Shown one piece after another: positions 53,743 through 62,801 of a DNA stretch of 64,000 bases. The first letter of the stretch is position 1, and each line of letters begins with the position of its first letter. This DNA comes from Desulfopila inferna (GTDB lineage Bacteria > Desulfobacterota > Desulfobulbia > Desulfobulbales > Desulfocapsaceae): assembly GCF_016919005.1 (NCBI RefSeq), contig NZ_JAFFQE010000001.1, positions 248,001 through 312,000 of the forward strand, written 5' to 3'. The notes beneath the pieces were generated by a model. The model searched no databases, had not been told where the DNA came from, and saw only the letters and a program-made list of their open reading frames with translations. Made by a program: the position numbers and the translations under genes.

Positions 53743-54588
53743 CTAGAGAATAGCATTGTCTATGAGTCGCACTTTGTCGTTGATAAAAACGGCCAGCGCT
53801 ACAAGAGCACCTTTTTGGGCAACTTCCTGTGATTCCAGGGTTGCCGGATCGACAACGGCTATATAATCAGCTCTGCATCCCTGCCCTTCATTGACAATGT
53901 CTTGCAGTTCTTCTATGAGCTTAACTACCGGGATTCTTTGTGATTCAGCTATTTTCTTGATTCCATGCTGCAATGCCTTATAAAGACATACAGCCGTTTT
54001 CCTCTCATCCCTATCAAGATACTGGTTCCGGGAACTCATGGCCAGTCCGTCTTTTTCTCTTACTATAGGATGACCAATGATATCAACGCCAAAGTTTAGA
54101 TCAGCATTCATCTGTCGTAGAAGAGCAAGCTGCTGAAAATCCTTTTCACCAAAAACGGCTGTATCAGGTTGGACCAGATTAAAAAGTTTTGCCACGACAG
54201 TGGCAACGCCATCGAAGTGACCGGGACGGCTTTGGCCGCAAAGACCCTTAGAAAGGTTTTGTACCGAAATAGAGGTCTGGTATCCTCTGGGATACATCTC
54301 TTCAGGCGTTGGAGCAAAAAGAAGGTCCACTCCTGCTTCCTTTGCAAGTTGCGCATCCCTGTCAAAACTCCTGGGGTATTTCTCCAAATCCTCCCCTGGA
54401 CCAAACTGGCGCGGGTTGACGAAAATACTGACCACAGTTTTGTTGCATTGCTTCCCCGCCTCCTGCATCAATGCCAGATGACCGGCATGAAAAAACCCCA
54501 TGGTAGGCACGAGTCCAATGGTCTTTCCTTCTCGTTTCCATTGGCTTATCTGTGGGGCAAGATGCGAGGCATTCTTAACGATTATCAC
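53743..54588 (-). CDS. panC: Pantothenate synthetase
   Basis: 281 residues, joins pantoate and beta-alanine with ATP. GTG start at 54588 overlaps the stop of the upstream TPR gene (GTGA). Nucleotidyl-transferase signature GLVPTMGFFHAGHLALM with the HIGH-like HAGH, VFGEKDFQQL and AMSSRNQYL. panB is not in the window. Confidence 0.95.
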   Translation of the reverse strand: MIIVKNASHLAPQISQWKREGKTIGLVPTMGFFHAGHLALMQEAGKQCNKTVVSIFVNPRQFGPGEDLEKYPRSFDRDAQLAKEAGVDLLFAPTPEEMYPRGYQTSISVQNLSKGLCGQSRPGHFDGVATVVAKLFNLVQPDTAVFGEKDFQQLALLRQMNADLNFGVDIIGHPIVREKDGLAMSSRNQYLDRDERKTAVCLYKALQHGIKKIAESQRIPVVKLIEELQDIVNEGQGCRADYIAVVDPATLESQEVAQKGALVALAVFINDKVRLIDNAIL

Positions 54589-55280
54589 ATTGATGCCTTT
54601 AATCTCGATATTTTTTCAGTTATGTAGGCATGTTCACCGGTACCAGTTGAGTCACCGCTCAATGTACCTCGATATTGCTCATATTCGTTGATTGCCGATT
54701 GAATGTTCCCCTGGATTTCGTGGATACGGGCCGTGCCGTTATAGCCGATACTTTCATATCCGGTGATATTTTTCAAAGTTGTATAATGCTGTATCGCCTC
54801 GTCGTAATGTGCAAGGGATTCCTGAACCTGGGCCAGGCCGAAGGTGACCAGGGGATAGAGAGGATTTGTGGTGCTTATGTCCTCGCTGACTTCGCCATAC
54901 TGCTGCAGTGCTTTTTCCAGATTATCATTTTTAATTGCATCTCTTGCCAGTTCTATTTTAGCCCAGTTAGCAGCATCTGTTCCGGAATAATCAGTGGCAA
55001 CCTGCTCCAGTGCCTTCATCCTTTTCTCGTCTTCAAGGTTTTGCGCTACTGTTAAAGCCGTACTGCTTTCGGCACGTCTGTTATCCTCATAGGATCCATA
55101 CAGCGCCCAGACAACGACAATAACCGTAACCACACCAATAATAATGAATATGCTTTTCTGGTTTTTCCGCACAAAATCTATAACAGCCGGCGGCAGGTTC
55201 AACTGATCAAGGACTCCGCCCAGATCGGCCTTGTCTCTTTCATCTACATGAATTTTTTCAAACGGACTCCGTTCTGACAT
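54585..55280 (-). CDS. Tetratricopeptide-repeat protein with one membrane helix (YfgM-like)
   Basis: 231 residues from ATG 55280 (GGAGG six bases upstream). Membrane segment at about residues 43-61 (SIFIIIGVVTVIVVVWALYG), then helical repeats with TPR-like residues (ALQQYGEV, LVTFGLAQVQESLAHYDEAIQHY, ARIHEIQGNIQSAINEYEQY). Likely faces the periplasm like YfgM, which works with the Sec translocon. Translationally coupled to panC, which is probably incidental. Confidence 0.8.
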   Translation of the reverse strand: MSERSPFEKIHVDERDKADLGGVLDQLNLPPAVIDFVRKNQKSIFIIIGVVTVIVVVWALYGSYEDNRRAESSTALTVAQNLEDEKRMKALEQVATDYSGTDAANWAKIELARDAIKNDNLEKALQQYGEVSEDISTTNPLYPLVTFGLAQVQESLAHYDEAIQHYTTLKNITGYESIGYNGTARIHEIQGNIQSAINEYEQYRGTLSGDSTGTGEHAYITEKISRLKASM

Positions 55281-55481
55281 ATATTCCTCCGAAACAATTG
55301 ACAATGAGTATTGATTTTGTAGAAAATAACGATTTAAATCTTCCTTTATAATATATAGAATAATTACTGTCTATTCGTAATATAGACTTTATTCGGCCAG
55401 TGACCGTTTCTAAACTTTTTGTCAAACTCTCTGAGATGTTTTGCAGCCTTTTCGAGCCTATTGTATGTCCATGCATAAATT

Positions 55482-56840
55482 ATGAACTACGCAGACACCA
55501 TCAACATTCTCACCGTATCCGAACTTACCCAGTCCATTAAAAGCAGCCTGGAACTGCAATATAGGTTCATTCATATCCAGGGAGAGATCTCAAATCTGCG
55601 TATCCCCTATTCCGGACATATGTATTTTACTCTGAAAGACCGCGATGCCCAGATAAAGGCGGTTCTCTTCAAGGGACAGCAGAGATATCTGCCCGGGAAA
55701 ATCAAGGAAGGTCAATCCATTATCTGTCATGGTAAACTCTCGGTGTACGAACCGCGCGGGGAATATCAAATCATTGTTGATACCATGGATTTTACCGGCA
55801 CCGGAGATCTGCAGATACAATTTGAGAAGCTCAAGAGAAGGCTTTCAGCAGAAGGTCTTTTTCATAGTGACAATAAAATAGCGATCCCTGCATTCCCTGA
55901 CCACATAGCCCTGGTCACTTCTCCCACCGGGGCCGCAGTTCGGGATTTTTTAAAAATAGCCTCAATGAGAAAATTTTGGGGAAAAATTTCCATTATTCCC
56001 GTAACCGTACAGGGCAAAAATGCCTCCGCTGAAATAGCCGCCGCCATTGAAATGGCCTGTTGTTCAACCGATGCAGATGTCCTTGTTCTAATACGAGGCG
56101 GAGGCTCACTGGAGGATCTCTGGTCTTTTAATGAAGAGCGGACTGCTCGGGCAATCCATGAGGCCACCCTTCCCGTTGTCAGCGGAATTGGTCATGACAC
56201 CGACATCACCATTGCCGATTTATGTGCAGACCTGCACACTCATACACCAACCGCGGCGGCGGAAGCAATTATAGCGGACAGCGGTGCCCTTGCGAAGGTT
56301 TTCAGTAATTATAAACAATTTCTGATGGAAAAGATGCAGCGTCGCCTTGGAGAAAATGAAGAAAAAATTAGCAATCTGCGCAGAATAATCGGTGATCTGG
56401 ATTTATTTCTGGCAAATTACCATCTTAAGCTCGATTATCAGACTATTTCTCTATCCAACTGTATTCAACGCAAGATATCACATCTGACTGCCAAGCTTGA
56501 AAATACCGTCGACAGACTGCGCAACCAGGCGCCGCTTCAAAAAATAACCCATCAGGAACAGAAGCTTCTCCATCTTCGCCATCAGCTCTCCGCCAGAATA
56601 CATCGAACTATTGAACGTAAAGAGGAAAGTTTCATCAGGCAGGCTGCCCTGCTGGATTCGGTGAGCCCGCTTTCTATTTTATCTCGCGGTTATTCAATAG
56701 TGAGCAAAGAAGGAGTTCCGGCAGGGGGCAAAGTGATAATAACCAGGTCTGATCAGGTAGAAAGAGGAGCCGTCATCAATGTGCACCTCCATCAGGGGGA
56801 ATTGGAGTGCGAAGTGTTGAATAAAAAAAATGGCAACTGA
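55482..56840 (+). CDS. xseA: Exodeoxyribonuclease VII large subunit
   Basis: 452 residues. N-terminal OB fold (FIHIQGEISNLRIPYSGHMYFTLKD) and catalytic domain (VTSPTGAAVRDFL, LIRGGGSLEDLWSFN, GIGHDTDITIADL), then coiled-coil and C-terminal domain (LSRGYSIVSKEG). Degrades single-stranded DNA with XseB, whose gene is not next to it here. Confidence 0.95.
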   Translation: MNYADTINILTVSELTQSIKSSLELQYRFIHIQGEISNLRIPYSGHMYFTLKDRDAQIKAVLFKGQQRYLPGKIKEGQSIICHGKLSVYEPRGEYQIIVDTMDFTGTGDLQIQFEKLKRRLSAEGLFHSDNKIAIPAFPDHIALVTSPTGAAVRDFLKIASMRKFWGKISIIPVTVQGKNASAEIAAAIEMACCSTDADVLVLIRGGGSLEDLWSFNEERTARAIHEATLPVVSGIGHDTDITIADLCADLHTHTPTAAAEAIIADSGALAKVFSNYKQFLMEKMQRRLGENEEKISNLRRIIGDLDLFLANYHLKLDYQTISLSNCIQRKISHLTAKLENTVDRLRNQAPLQKITHQEQKLLHLRHQLSARIHRTIERKEESFIRQAALLDSVSPLSILSRGYSIVSKEGVPAGGKVIITRSDQVERGAVINVHLHQGELECEVLNKKNGN

Positions 56841-56889
56841 TTTTTCAAGTGAAAGCTTTTACGAGCCCCTCAATTACCATTTTTTATTC

Positions 56890-57048
56890 CTGATTACCCT
56901 GAATCCTCTGCTCAGAATCGGGACTGCTCTGTTCACGGGTCTCTGCAGCCCGGACGGCTGCAGAGAAGCCCTCGTGTACGAGTTTATGGCTTCCCGCTGA
57001 AAGAGCAATCCCGTTCTGAGCCGGGATGCTGAGTTCAGAGGTAATCAG
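56890..57048. repeat. Long structured inverted-repeat element, copy 2
   Basis: 159 bp between the converging xseA and ndk genes. Outer arms CTGATTACC (56890-56898) / GGTAATCAG (57040-57048). Next stem GCTCAGAATCGGGACTGCTC pairs with GAGCAATCCCGTTCTGAGC with one bulge and G-U pairs. Inner hairpin TCTCTGCAGCC / GGCTGCAGAGA (56940-56950/56956-56966), and a GAGTTTATGGC box. Same plan as 15822-15986 with different arm sequences, meaning that pairing is conserved. No reading frame. Confidence 0.75.
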
Positions 57049-57063
57049 ATTTTTATTTAACAA

Positions 57064-57477
57064 CTAGAGCAGTTCCAGGCCGGAAAAGAAATACCCTATT
57101 TCAAATGCCGCGGTTTCCGGTGCATCGGAACCGTGTGTTGCATTTTCTCCGACAAAAGTTCCAAATTGTCGCCGCAGAGTCCCTTCCTCTGCGTCGTCCG
57201 GGTTAGTTGCCCCCATCAGTTTCCGCCATTTCCCTATGGCGCCATCCGCTTCAAGAACCATGACCACACATGGTCCGCTGCTCATGAAATCGGTAAGTTC
57301 GGCAAAAAACGGTCTATCCTTGTGCACATAGTAAAATCCCTCAGCCTCAACCTTACTTAGATAGAGTTTTTTTAATCCCCTTACAGTAAAACCTTCCTCA
57401 TAGATGCGTGCCAATATTTTTCCGGCGTTGCCGGCACGGAAAGCATCGGGCTTTATAATTGCAAATGTTCGTTCCAT
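57064..57477 (-). CDS. ndk: Nucleoside diphosphate kinase
   Basis: 137 residues from ATG 57477 (GGAGGG upstream; the frame opens earlier but [12 protein letters not shown] is the natural start). Phospho-His in [10 protein letters not shown]. Balances NTP pools. Short C terminus typical of bacteria. Confidence 0.96.
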   Translation of the reverse strand: MERTFAIIKPDAFRAGNAGKILARIYEEGFTVRGLKKLYLSKVEAEGFYYVHKDRPFFAELTDFMSSGPCVVMVLEADGAIGKWRKLMGATNPDDAEEGTLRRQFGTFVGENATHGSDAPETAAFEIGYFFSGLELL

Positions 57478-57597
57478 AATTCTTCCCTCCGAAGTTAAAT
57501 CAAAAAAAATTGTGTATGACCGGAAAACCTCTAGCATCCGACCTCCTGGAAGTCAAGCTTAATAACAGGAAAAATGGAGCATCAGGTTAAGGAGTTC

Positions 57598-58107
57598 TTA
57601 TGGAGAGTCCGAGGCGATATTTTCATTGAAACCCGGGTCGAGAATATCATTTACTTCGATGGTGATTTTGTTTACCGTATCCGCGAGCTGCTGCGCCCCA
57701 CTTTTACGTGCCTCACGTAATTTGTCGCCCCAAGTCTGGAGTTGGTCGGTATCTATTTTTCTTTCAGTATTGTCCTTCGACCATTCCGTTCCGATACGTA
57801 TGCCCAGTGTCTCTAGTAGACGTTGCGCCTCCGGCCTTTCTTCCATGGGAAGGCAGGTAAGAATCTCTTCAGAAATTTCTTTCCAGCCGGAAAAGAACAT
57901 AAGACCGTTTTGAAACTTGTTATACCACTCCTGCTCTTCCGTGGACAGTTGTTCGACCAGTTCTTTATCAATTTTTGTCACATCAAGACCTTCTTCCTGT
58001 AAATCATTTTGAGTTTTTTCAGAAAAATCCTCATTATCCTCAGCAAATACCGAGGGACAGTACATACAAATACAGATGACTATAAATATGCGAAATAATA
58101 TAATCAT
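57598..58107 (-). CDS. Secreted hypothetical protein
   Basis: 169 residues. Signal peptide at 1-22 (hydrophobic FRIFIVICICMYCPSVFAED) with a likely cleavage after FA. Mature part is acidic and helical, with Glu/Gln-rich stretches. No family recognised. Located between ndk and cbiB, own transcript. Confidence 0.7.
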   Translation of the reverse strand: MIILFRIFIVICICMYCPSVFAEDNEDFSEKTQNDLQEEGLDVTKIDKELVEQLSTEEQEWYNKFQNGLMFFSGWKEISEEILTCLPMEERPEAQRLLETLGIRIGTEWSKDNTERKIDTDQLQTWGDKLREARKSGAQQLADTVNKITIEVNDILDPGFNENIASDSP

Positions 58108-58239
58108 GTTAAGAAAAATAAGGAAAACAGGATGAGTGGTAATTCATTGTGGAAAATCTTTCAGGCAGATTAAAGCACCTATATAATTATATCCTTATGG
58201 ACAAATAGTTCAAAGCTTATGGATTAGTTTAAAATATCA

Positions 58240-58312
58240 CCCAGCTGAACTGGACTCTTTACAGTACCCCGTTGAGGGATATTAAGACCTTTAAACAAAT
58301 GTTTTCTTGCAA
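58240..58312 (+). repeat. Dispersed CAGCTGARCTGG repeat, copy D (long form)
   Basis: CCCAGCTGAACTGGACTC, TTTACAGTA, small hairpin CCCC-GTTG-AGGG, then TATTAAGACCTTTAAACA and TTTTCTTGCAAG. It lies between the secreted gene and cbiB, in the region downstream of cbiB on the opposite strand. Confidence 0.8.
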
Positions 58313-58390
58313 GATGCTGAGTTTACAGAAGATCCAAAAAGGCAACGTGAGAGATAATCTTTCATTTTTAAAGCCCAAATATGCCGCGCA

Positions 58391-59398
58391 TCATAAAACC
58401 ATCGTTGCCCAAATGCAAATATTTCTACCGAGCAGAAGAAAAAAAATACATACAAATGACGCAGTCAGAATAATCCTGTTCGCCTCGATAATGTGATGCG
58501 GCAAAATTCTTTCTGTGTCGTCGCCGATGAATGGTTTTATCACTATCTCACCAAAATAGCTTAAGGGACCGCCGAATTGAAAACCGAGGGCGCCGGCAAG
58601 TGCGGCTTCGGTATGACCGGCATTCGGGCTGGAATGATTGTGCCGATCGCGAAAAAAAATTCTGCAGCTGTTTTTTCCGTCATACCCCATCAGAAATGAG
58701 GTCAGGACAACGGCCAGCCCACTGAGGCGTGCCGGTATGAAGTTAGCTACATCGTCAAGCCGAGCGGGCGCCCAGCCAAAGTAGAGATATACCTCATTTT
58801 TATACCCGAACATGGAATCCATGGTGTTGATCGTCTTATACATTGTCATACCTATTGCGGCCATTGCAATTTCACTCAGGGGTGTGAAGGCGGCGAACAG
58901 GGAGAAAACAACGGCCCAGAAAAGAGGCGCGGTTATTCCATCAACCATATTTTCCGCGACCGTCTCGATGCACGCCCTGCACACTTCTTCATTCTGCAGG
59001 TATTCAGTATCCCTGCCGACGATACGACCCACTGCATTTCTGGCATCCTCTAGATTTTCCACAGGGGAGAGCGAGGCATAGACCGCCTGGCTGTGCACCA
59101 GCAGATCCTTCACCGCTATAAGAGAATACATAATAAGAACGGCAAATACGGCCTGAAGCAGGATTGAATACACTCCAGCAAGATAAAGAAGAGATGTCAT
59201 CGTCGACAGTGTGACGAGCAGAGTTAAAAACGTAACCGCCAGACCTGCCGACCTTTCATCGGCAATAATCATGCGCAACACTTTTTCCAGGGATTGCGCC
59301 AGTGCTGCTATGATTCTGACCGGATGTGGATACCATCTGGGATCGCCGAGAACACCGTCCAGCAGTAGCGCTATAATAAAAAGAATTTCAAAAATCAT
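58391..59398 (-). CDS. cbiB: Adenosylcobinamide-phosphate synthase
   Basis: 335 residues from ATG 59398 (the TTG at 59431 overlaps the preceding gene region). Multi-helix membrane protein: LLLDGVLGDPRWYPHPVRIIAAL is the family motif at the N terminus, with VRRIIGRDT-like and DGITAPLFWAVVFSLFAAF loops. Attaches aminopropanol (phosphate) to cobyric acid. Start choice is uncertain. Last gene of the cob cluster. Confidence 0.88.
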   Translation of the reverse strand: MIFEILFIIALLLDGVLGDPRWYPHPVRIIAALAQSLEKVLRMIIADERSAGLAVTFLTLLVTLSTMTSLLYLAGVYSILLQAVFAVLIMYSLIAVKDLLVHSQAVYASLSPVENLEDARNAVGRIVGRDTEYLQNEEVCRACIETVAENMVDGITAPLFWAVVFSLFAAFTPLSEIAMAAIGMTMYKTINTMDSMFGYKNEVYLYFGWAPARLDDVANFIPARLSGLAVVLTSFLMGYDGKNSCRIFFRDRHNHSSPNAGHTEAALAGALGFQFGGPLSYFGEIVIKPFIGDDTERILPHHIIEANRIILTASFVCIFFLLLGRNICIWATMVL

Positions 59399-59434
59399 AA
59401 GGTATGAATAGAAAAATATATGTTCAGGCAATTC

Positions 59435-62017
59435 TCAGAGACCCAATAGACGGTAAACCCTGTCCATATCAATAGAGCTGCGCACTACTTTGGCCAGATT
59501 ATCAAAGGCATCTTCCAGATTATAAGGAGCAACGATTTGCTCCACCCTTGATAATCCGGCTTTGCTTCGTAAGTTATCAATAAACCAGCGCCTGAAGAGA
59601 TCGGAATCAAAAACGCCATGAAGATAAGCGCCCCATATAGGTCGTTCACTATGCCGATTTCCACAAATCGATCGATCGTCGAAGCGAAGCAGAGGAGTTA
59701 CCGAACCGGTTGAAATACCATGGTGGATTTCATATCCATGAACCTCGATTCCCGTAAGGATGTGTTTTCCACTGCGGCGTACAAGTGTCTTTTCGGCGGC
59801 AAGGGAAGTTGTAATATCAAGGAGACCGAGGCCCTGTCTGGTCTCCTTGTCTGATTCAACTGAATGCGGGTCTTCAACACTTTTCCCTAATATCTGATAG
59901 CCTCCACAGATTCCTACAATCTCGCAGCCCTTTGCGGCTCTTTCTTTAATCTCCTCCGCCAGCCCGGTCGAGTGAAGATATTCGATATCCCCCATCACGT
60001 TTTTTGATCCCGGCAATATGATAGCCAGAGGCTCACCGAGATCGTCTTTCGAGTTGACGATGTTAAGAAAAACATCGGGCTCTTCCAGAAATGGTTCGAT
60101 GTCGGTAAAATTTGATATATGAGGCAGATTAATCAAAGCTATCTCGACATATTCTCCCTGCGGCCGCACTTTCTGCAACTTTCCTTCCTTGAAGGAAACC
60201 GAGTCCTCTTCGGGAATATTCAATTCTCTGATGTATGGTATGGTACCCAGAACCGGTTTACCTGTATGGTCGAGCAGATAACGGTGAGCGCTTTCAAGCA
60301 GGGAGGCATCTCCACGAAAACGATTCACCAGAAATCCGGCTATCAGTTGTCTCTCCCACTCTTCCAGAACCTCCATGGTGCCGACAAACGAAGCGTAAAC
60401 TCCTCCCCTGTCAATATCACCAACCAGCAAAACCGGAGCTTGGGCATAATGCGCCATCTGCATATTGACAATGTCATGATGCTTTAAATTTACCTCACCG
60501 GGAGACCCGGCACCCTCGAGGATGACGGCGTCGAATTCTGAAGCGAGTTCATCATAACTCCTGCAGGCCGCACTTCCTGCCTCTTTTTTATATGCTACAT
60601 ATTGAGAGACGCTCATATTGCCTACCGGTTTTCCATGAACAATAATCTGGCTGCCGATGTCCGAGTTCGGCTTGAGCAGGACCGGGTTCATGCGCACATC
60701 GGGATCCAGTCTGGCGGCCTGAGCCTGGACTACCTGGGCACGTCCCATCTCCAGGCCGTCATACGTCACAAAAGAATTGAGCGACATATTCTGTGCCTTG
60801 AAAGGGGCGACACGCACACCATCCTGAATGAGAATTCTGCACAGAGCAGCGACCAGTACTGATTTGCCGGCATTTGAAGAAGTTCCCTGGATCATCAGGG
60901 AGGAGCGATGGGGTCTTCCTTTGCGGCCCTTTTTGCTCTTCCCGAAAAACACCTCTAAACCATTTATGAGTTGAGCGTTCTCTTCAGGAGTCTTTACGGC
61001 AATGCGAAAATATTTTTTACTTAAACCTGCGTAGTTGCTGCAATCTCGTATAGCAATATTGTGGTATTGCAACAGGTGCTTAGCTAGAATCCGGACGTTG
61101 CTTTTCGTCTCGATCCTTACCAGGAAATAATTGACCTCCGAGGGAAATACCGTAATTTCCCTGAAGGTCGAAAGTGTATCGAACAACTCTGTTTGAACAC
61201 CCCGCAGATAATTTAAAGTTTTCTCACGGTAGTCGGTATCGGCGAAGAGTTTTGCTCCAACCGCCTGGGCAAGTGAATTGACCGTCCATGGAGGCAGAAC
61301 CTGCCTGAGTTTCTCTGCGATGGATACTGGGAAACTGCCGAAGCCGAGACGCAGTCCCGGAATGGCATAAAATTTAGTAAGGGAGTTCAAGGTAATGATG
61401 TTTGCCGATATACCGGCAACGGACGTTCTTCCTGGAACAAAATCCAAAAAAGCTTCATCAATGAGAAACCAGGAATGAGGAAATCTTTCGGCAAGTCTGG
61501 CTATTGCCGCAGGCTCGACCAGGCCGGCGGTCGGATTATTGGGGGAGCCGATGATTACAATATCGTCGGGCTGAATGACCTCTGCAAGAGCATTCATATC
61601 GAGCTGAAAATTGTTTTTCGGTGACAGGGGAAATTGTAGGATTTCCAGGCCATTCAGTTCCATCACCTTCTGGTAATCGATATAGGAAGGAACCGGGATA
61701 ACCGCCCTGCGGCACTGCAAAGCCCCAGGCAAGGCATAGAGTAGTTCGGTGGTACCGTTGGCTGCGATGATGCTGTCTTTGCTTATCTGGTGAAAGTCGG
61801 CAATTGCTTCTATAAAGGTATAACAGTCAGGATCGGGATAATGAATGATACCGGAAAGCTCTTTACTGATGGTGGCGCGCAGCCAAACCGGTGGTCCTTT
61901 GGGGTTTATATTTGCACTGAAATCAATAATCGGATTCTGTCCCGATGCCTGCCGTGACAATAGATGGATATTGCCGCCATGTCCGTTATTCAGGGTGACG
62001 GTGTCATTCTTTCCCAT
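59435..62017 (-). CDS. cobQ: Fusion of threonine-phosphate decarboxylase-like aminotransferase (CobC/CobD) and cobyric acid synthase (CobQ)
   Basis: 860 residues from ATG 62017. Residues 1-365: PLP fold-type I (NGHGGNIHLLSRQ, SPNNPTAGL, PLP-Lys in TLNSLTKFYAIPGLRLGFG), making aminopropanol phosphate. Residues 370-860: CobQ/CbiP: P-loop-like MIQGTSSNAGKSVLVAALCR, EGAGSPGEVNL, and glutaminase domain with GICGGYQILG Cys and a late His. CobQ amidates the corrin ring. No stop, frameshift or separate SD separates the halves. One polypeptide thus supplies both the ring amidation and the aminopropanol arm, whose ring attachment is done by CbiB downstream. Confidence 0.92.
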   Translation of the reverse strand: MGKNDTVTLNNGHGGNIHLLSRQASGQNPIIDFSANINPKGPPVWLRATISKELSGIIHYPDPDCYTFIEAIADFHQISKDSIIAANGTTELLYALPGALQCRRAVIPVPSYIDYQKVMELNGLEILQFPLSPKNNFQLDMNALAEVIQPDDIVIIGSPNNPTAGLVEPAAIARLAERFPHSWFLIDEAFLDFVPGRTSVAGISANIITLNSLTKFYAIPGLRLGFGSFPVSIAEKLRQVLPPWTVNSLAQAVGAKLFADTDYREKTLNYLRGVQTELFDTLSTFREITVFPSEVNYFLVRIETKSNVRILAKHLLQYHNIAIRDCSNYAGLSKKYFRIAVKTPEENAQLINGLEVFFGKSKKGRKGRPHRSSLMIQGTSSNAGKSVLVAALCRILIQDGVRVAPFKAQNMSLNSFVTYDGLEMGRAQVVQAQAARLDPDVRMNPVLLKPNSDIGSQIIVHGKPVGNMSVSQYVAYKKEAGSAACRSYDELASEFDAVILEGAGSPGEVNLKHHDIVNMQMAHYAQAPVLLVGDIDRGGVYASFVGTMEVLEEWERQLIAGFLVNRFRGDASLLESAHRYLLDHTGKPVLGTIPYIRELNIPEEDSVSFKEGKLQKVRPQGEYVEIALINLPHISNFTDIEPFLEEPDVFLNIVNSKDDLGEPLAIILPGSKNVMGDIEYLHSTGLAEEIKERAAKGCEIVGICGGYQILGKSVEDPHSVESDKETRQGLGLLDITTSLAAEKTLVRRSGKHILTGIEVHGYEIHHGISTGSVTPLLRFDDRSICGNRHSERPIWGAYLHGVFDSDLFRRWFIDNLRSKAGLSRVEQIVAPYNLEDAFDNLAKVVRSSIDMDRVYRLLGL

Positions 62018-62027
62018 TTGATGCTCA

Positions 62028-62780
62028 TTAAAGGTTGAGATATATAGCAAAAAACATAGCTACAGCTGTTTCTGTGAGTTCGCAGACAGCTCCAAGCGTA
62101 TCACCGGTCGTTCCGCCCAATACTTTTCTGCACCACATTCCAAACAGAAAAACGGTAGACAGAAGCGCAGCCAGAGTCAGAAGCGCGAAAAGAAAATTGC
62201 TGAACACACCGGTAACGAGGATGACCAAAATTGCCAATGCCGGAGTAAGCAGGTTCTTCGTGACAGAGAAGAGCCTGCCCAGTCCACCCTCTCGTGCACA
62301 GGGGAGATAGGCCATGGAAATTACCAGCGCACATCTTCCCCCAAGCGGCATGAAAAGAACTGCAGCAGCGACCTTCTCAGTGGGGATAGAGAGCAGAGCG
62401 GCAAATTTAAAGAGCAGCAGCAGCACCAGGGCGATAACTCCCATCGCCCCGCTTCTGCTGTCATGCATGATAACCAGAATCTTTTCTTTCGGTCGGGCGC
62501 TGAGAAAGCCATCAGCCGTATCGGCAAGACCATCGAGATGGAGAAATCCTGAAATAATTGCAAGGTAAAGGATAATTACACAGGAAAAAAGCGGCGGCGG
62601 TAAAAATTGGGCCAGCAATGAAGTGAGAATAACTCCGCCAATACCTATGAGCAAGCCGACCAGGGAAAAATAATTACCGCATTTGGCGAAATATTCGCTA
62701 TCCCTGTCGGCGTACCAGGGCAGCGGCAGGATGGTGAGAAAGCGCAGTGCGGTTAAAAAACAGATCAGATTGCTCTTCAT
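62028..62780 (-). CDS. cobS: Adenosylcobinamide-GDP ribazoletransferase
   Basis: 250 residues from ATG 62780 (TTG 62795 possible). Integral membrane enzyme: LRFLTILPLPW at the N terminus, GFLHLDGLADTADGFL with the catalytic Asp-rich loop, and MHDSRSGAMGVIAL. Joins ribazole to the activated cobinamide. Stop is ten bases before the next start, so cobT-cobS-cobCQ-cbiB is one operon. Confidence 0.93.
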   Translation of the reverse strand: MKSNLICFLTALRFLTILPLPWYADRDSEYFAKCGNYFSLVGLLIGIGGVILTSLLAQFLPPPLFSCVIILYLAIISGFLHLDGLADTADGFLSARPKEKILVIMHDSRSGAMGVIALVLLLLFKFAALLSIPTEKVAAAVLFMPLGGRCALVISMAYLPCAREGGLGRLFSVTKNLLTPALAILVILVTGVFSNFLFALLTLAALLSTVFLFGMWCRKVLGGTTGDTLGAVCELTETAVAMFFAIYLNL

Positions 62781-62801
62781 AATCGAGAGACTCAAGATTT
62801 C

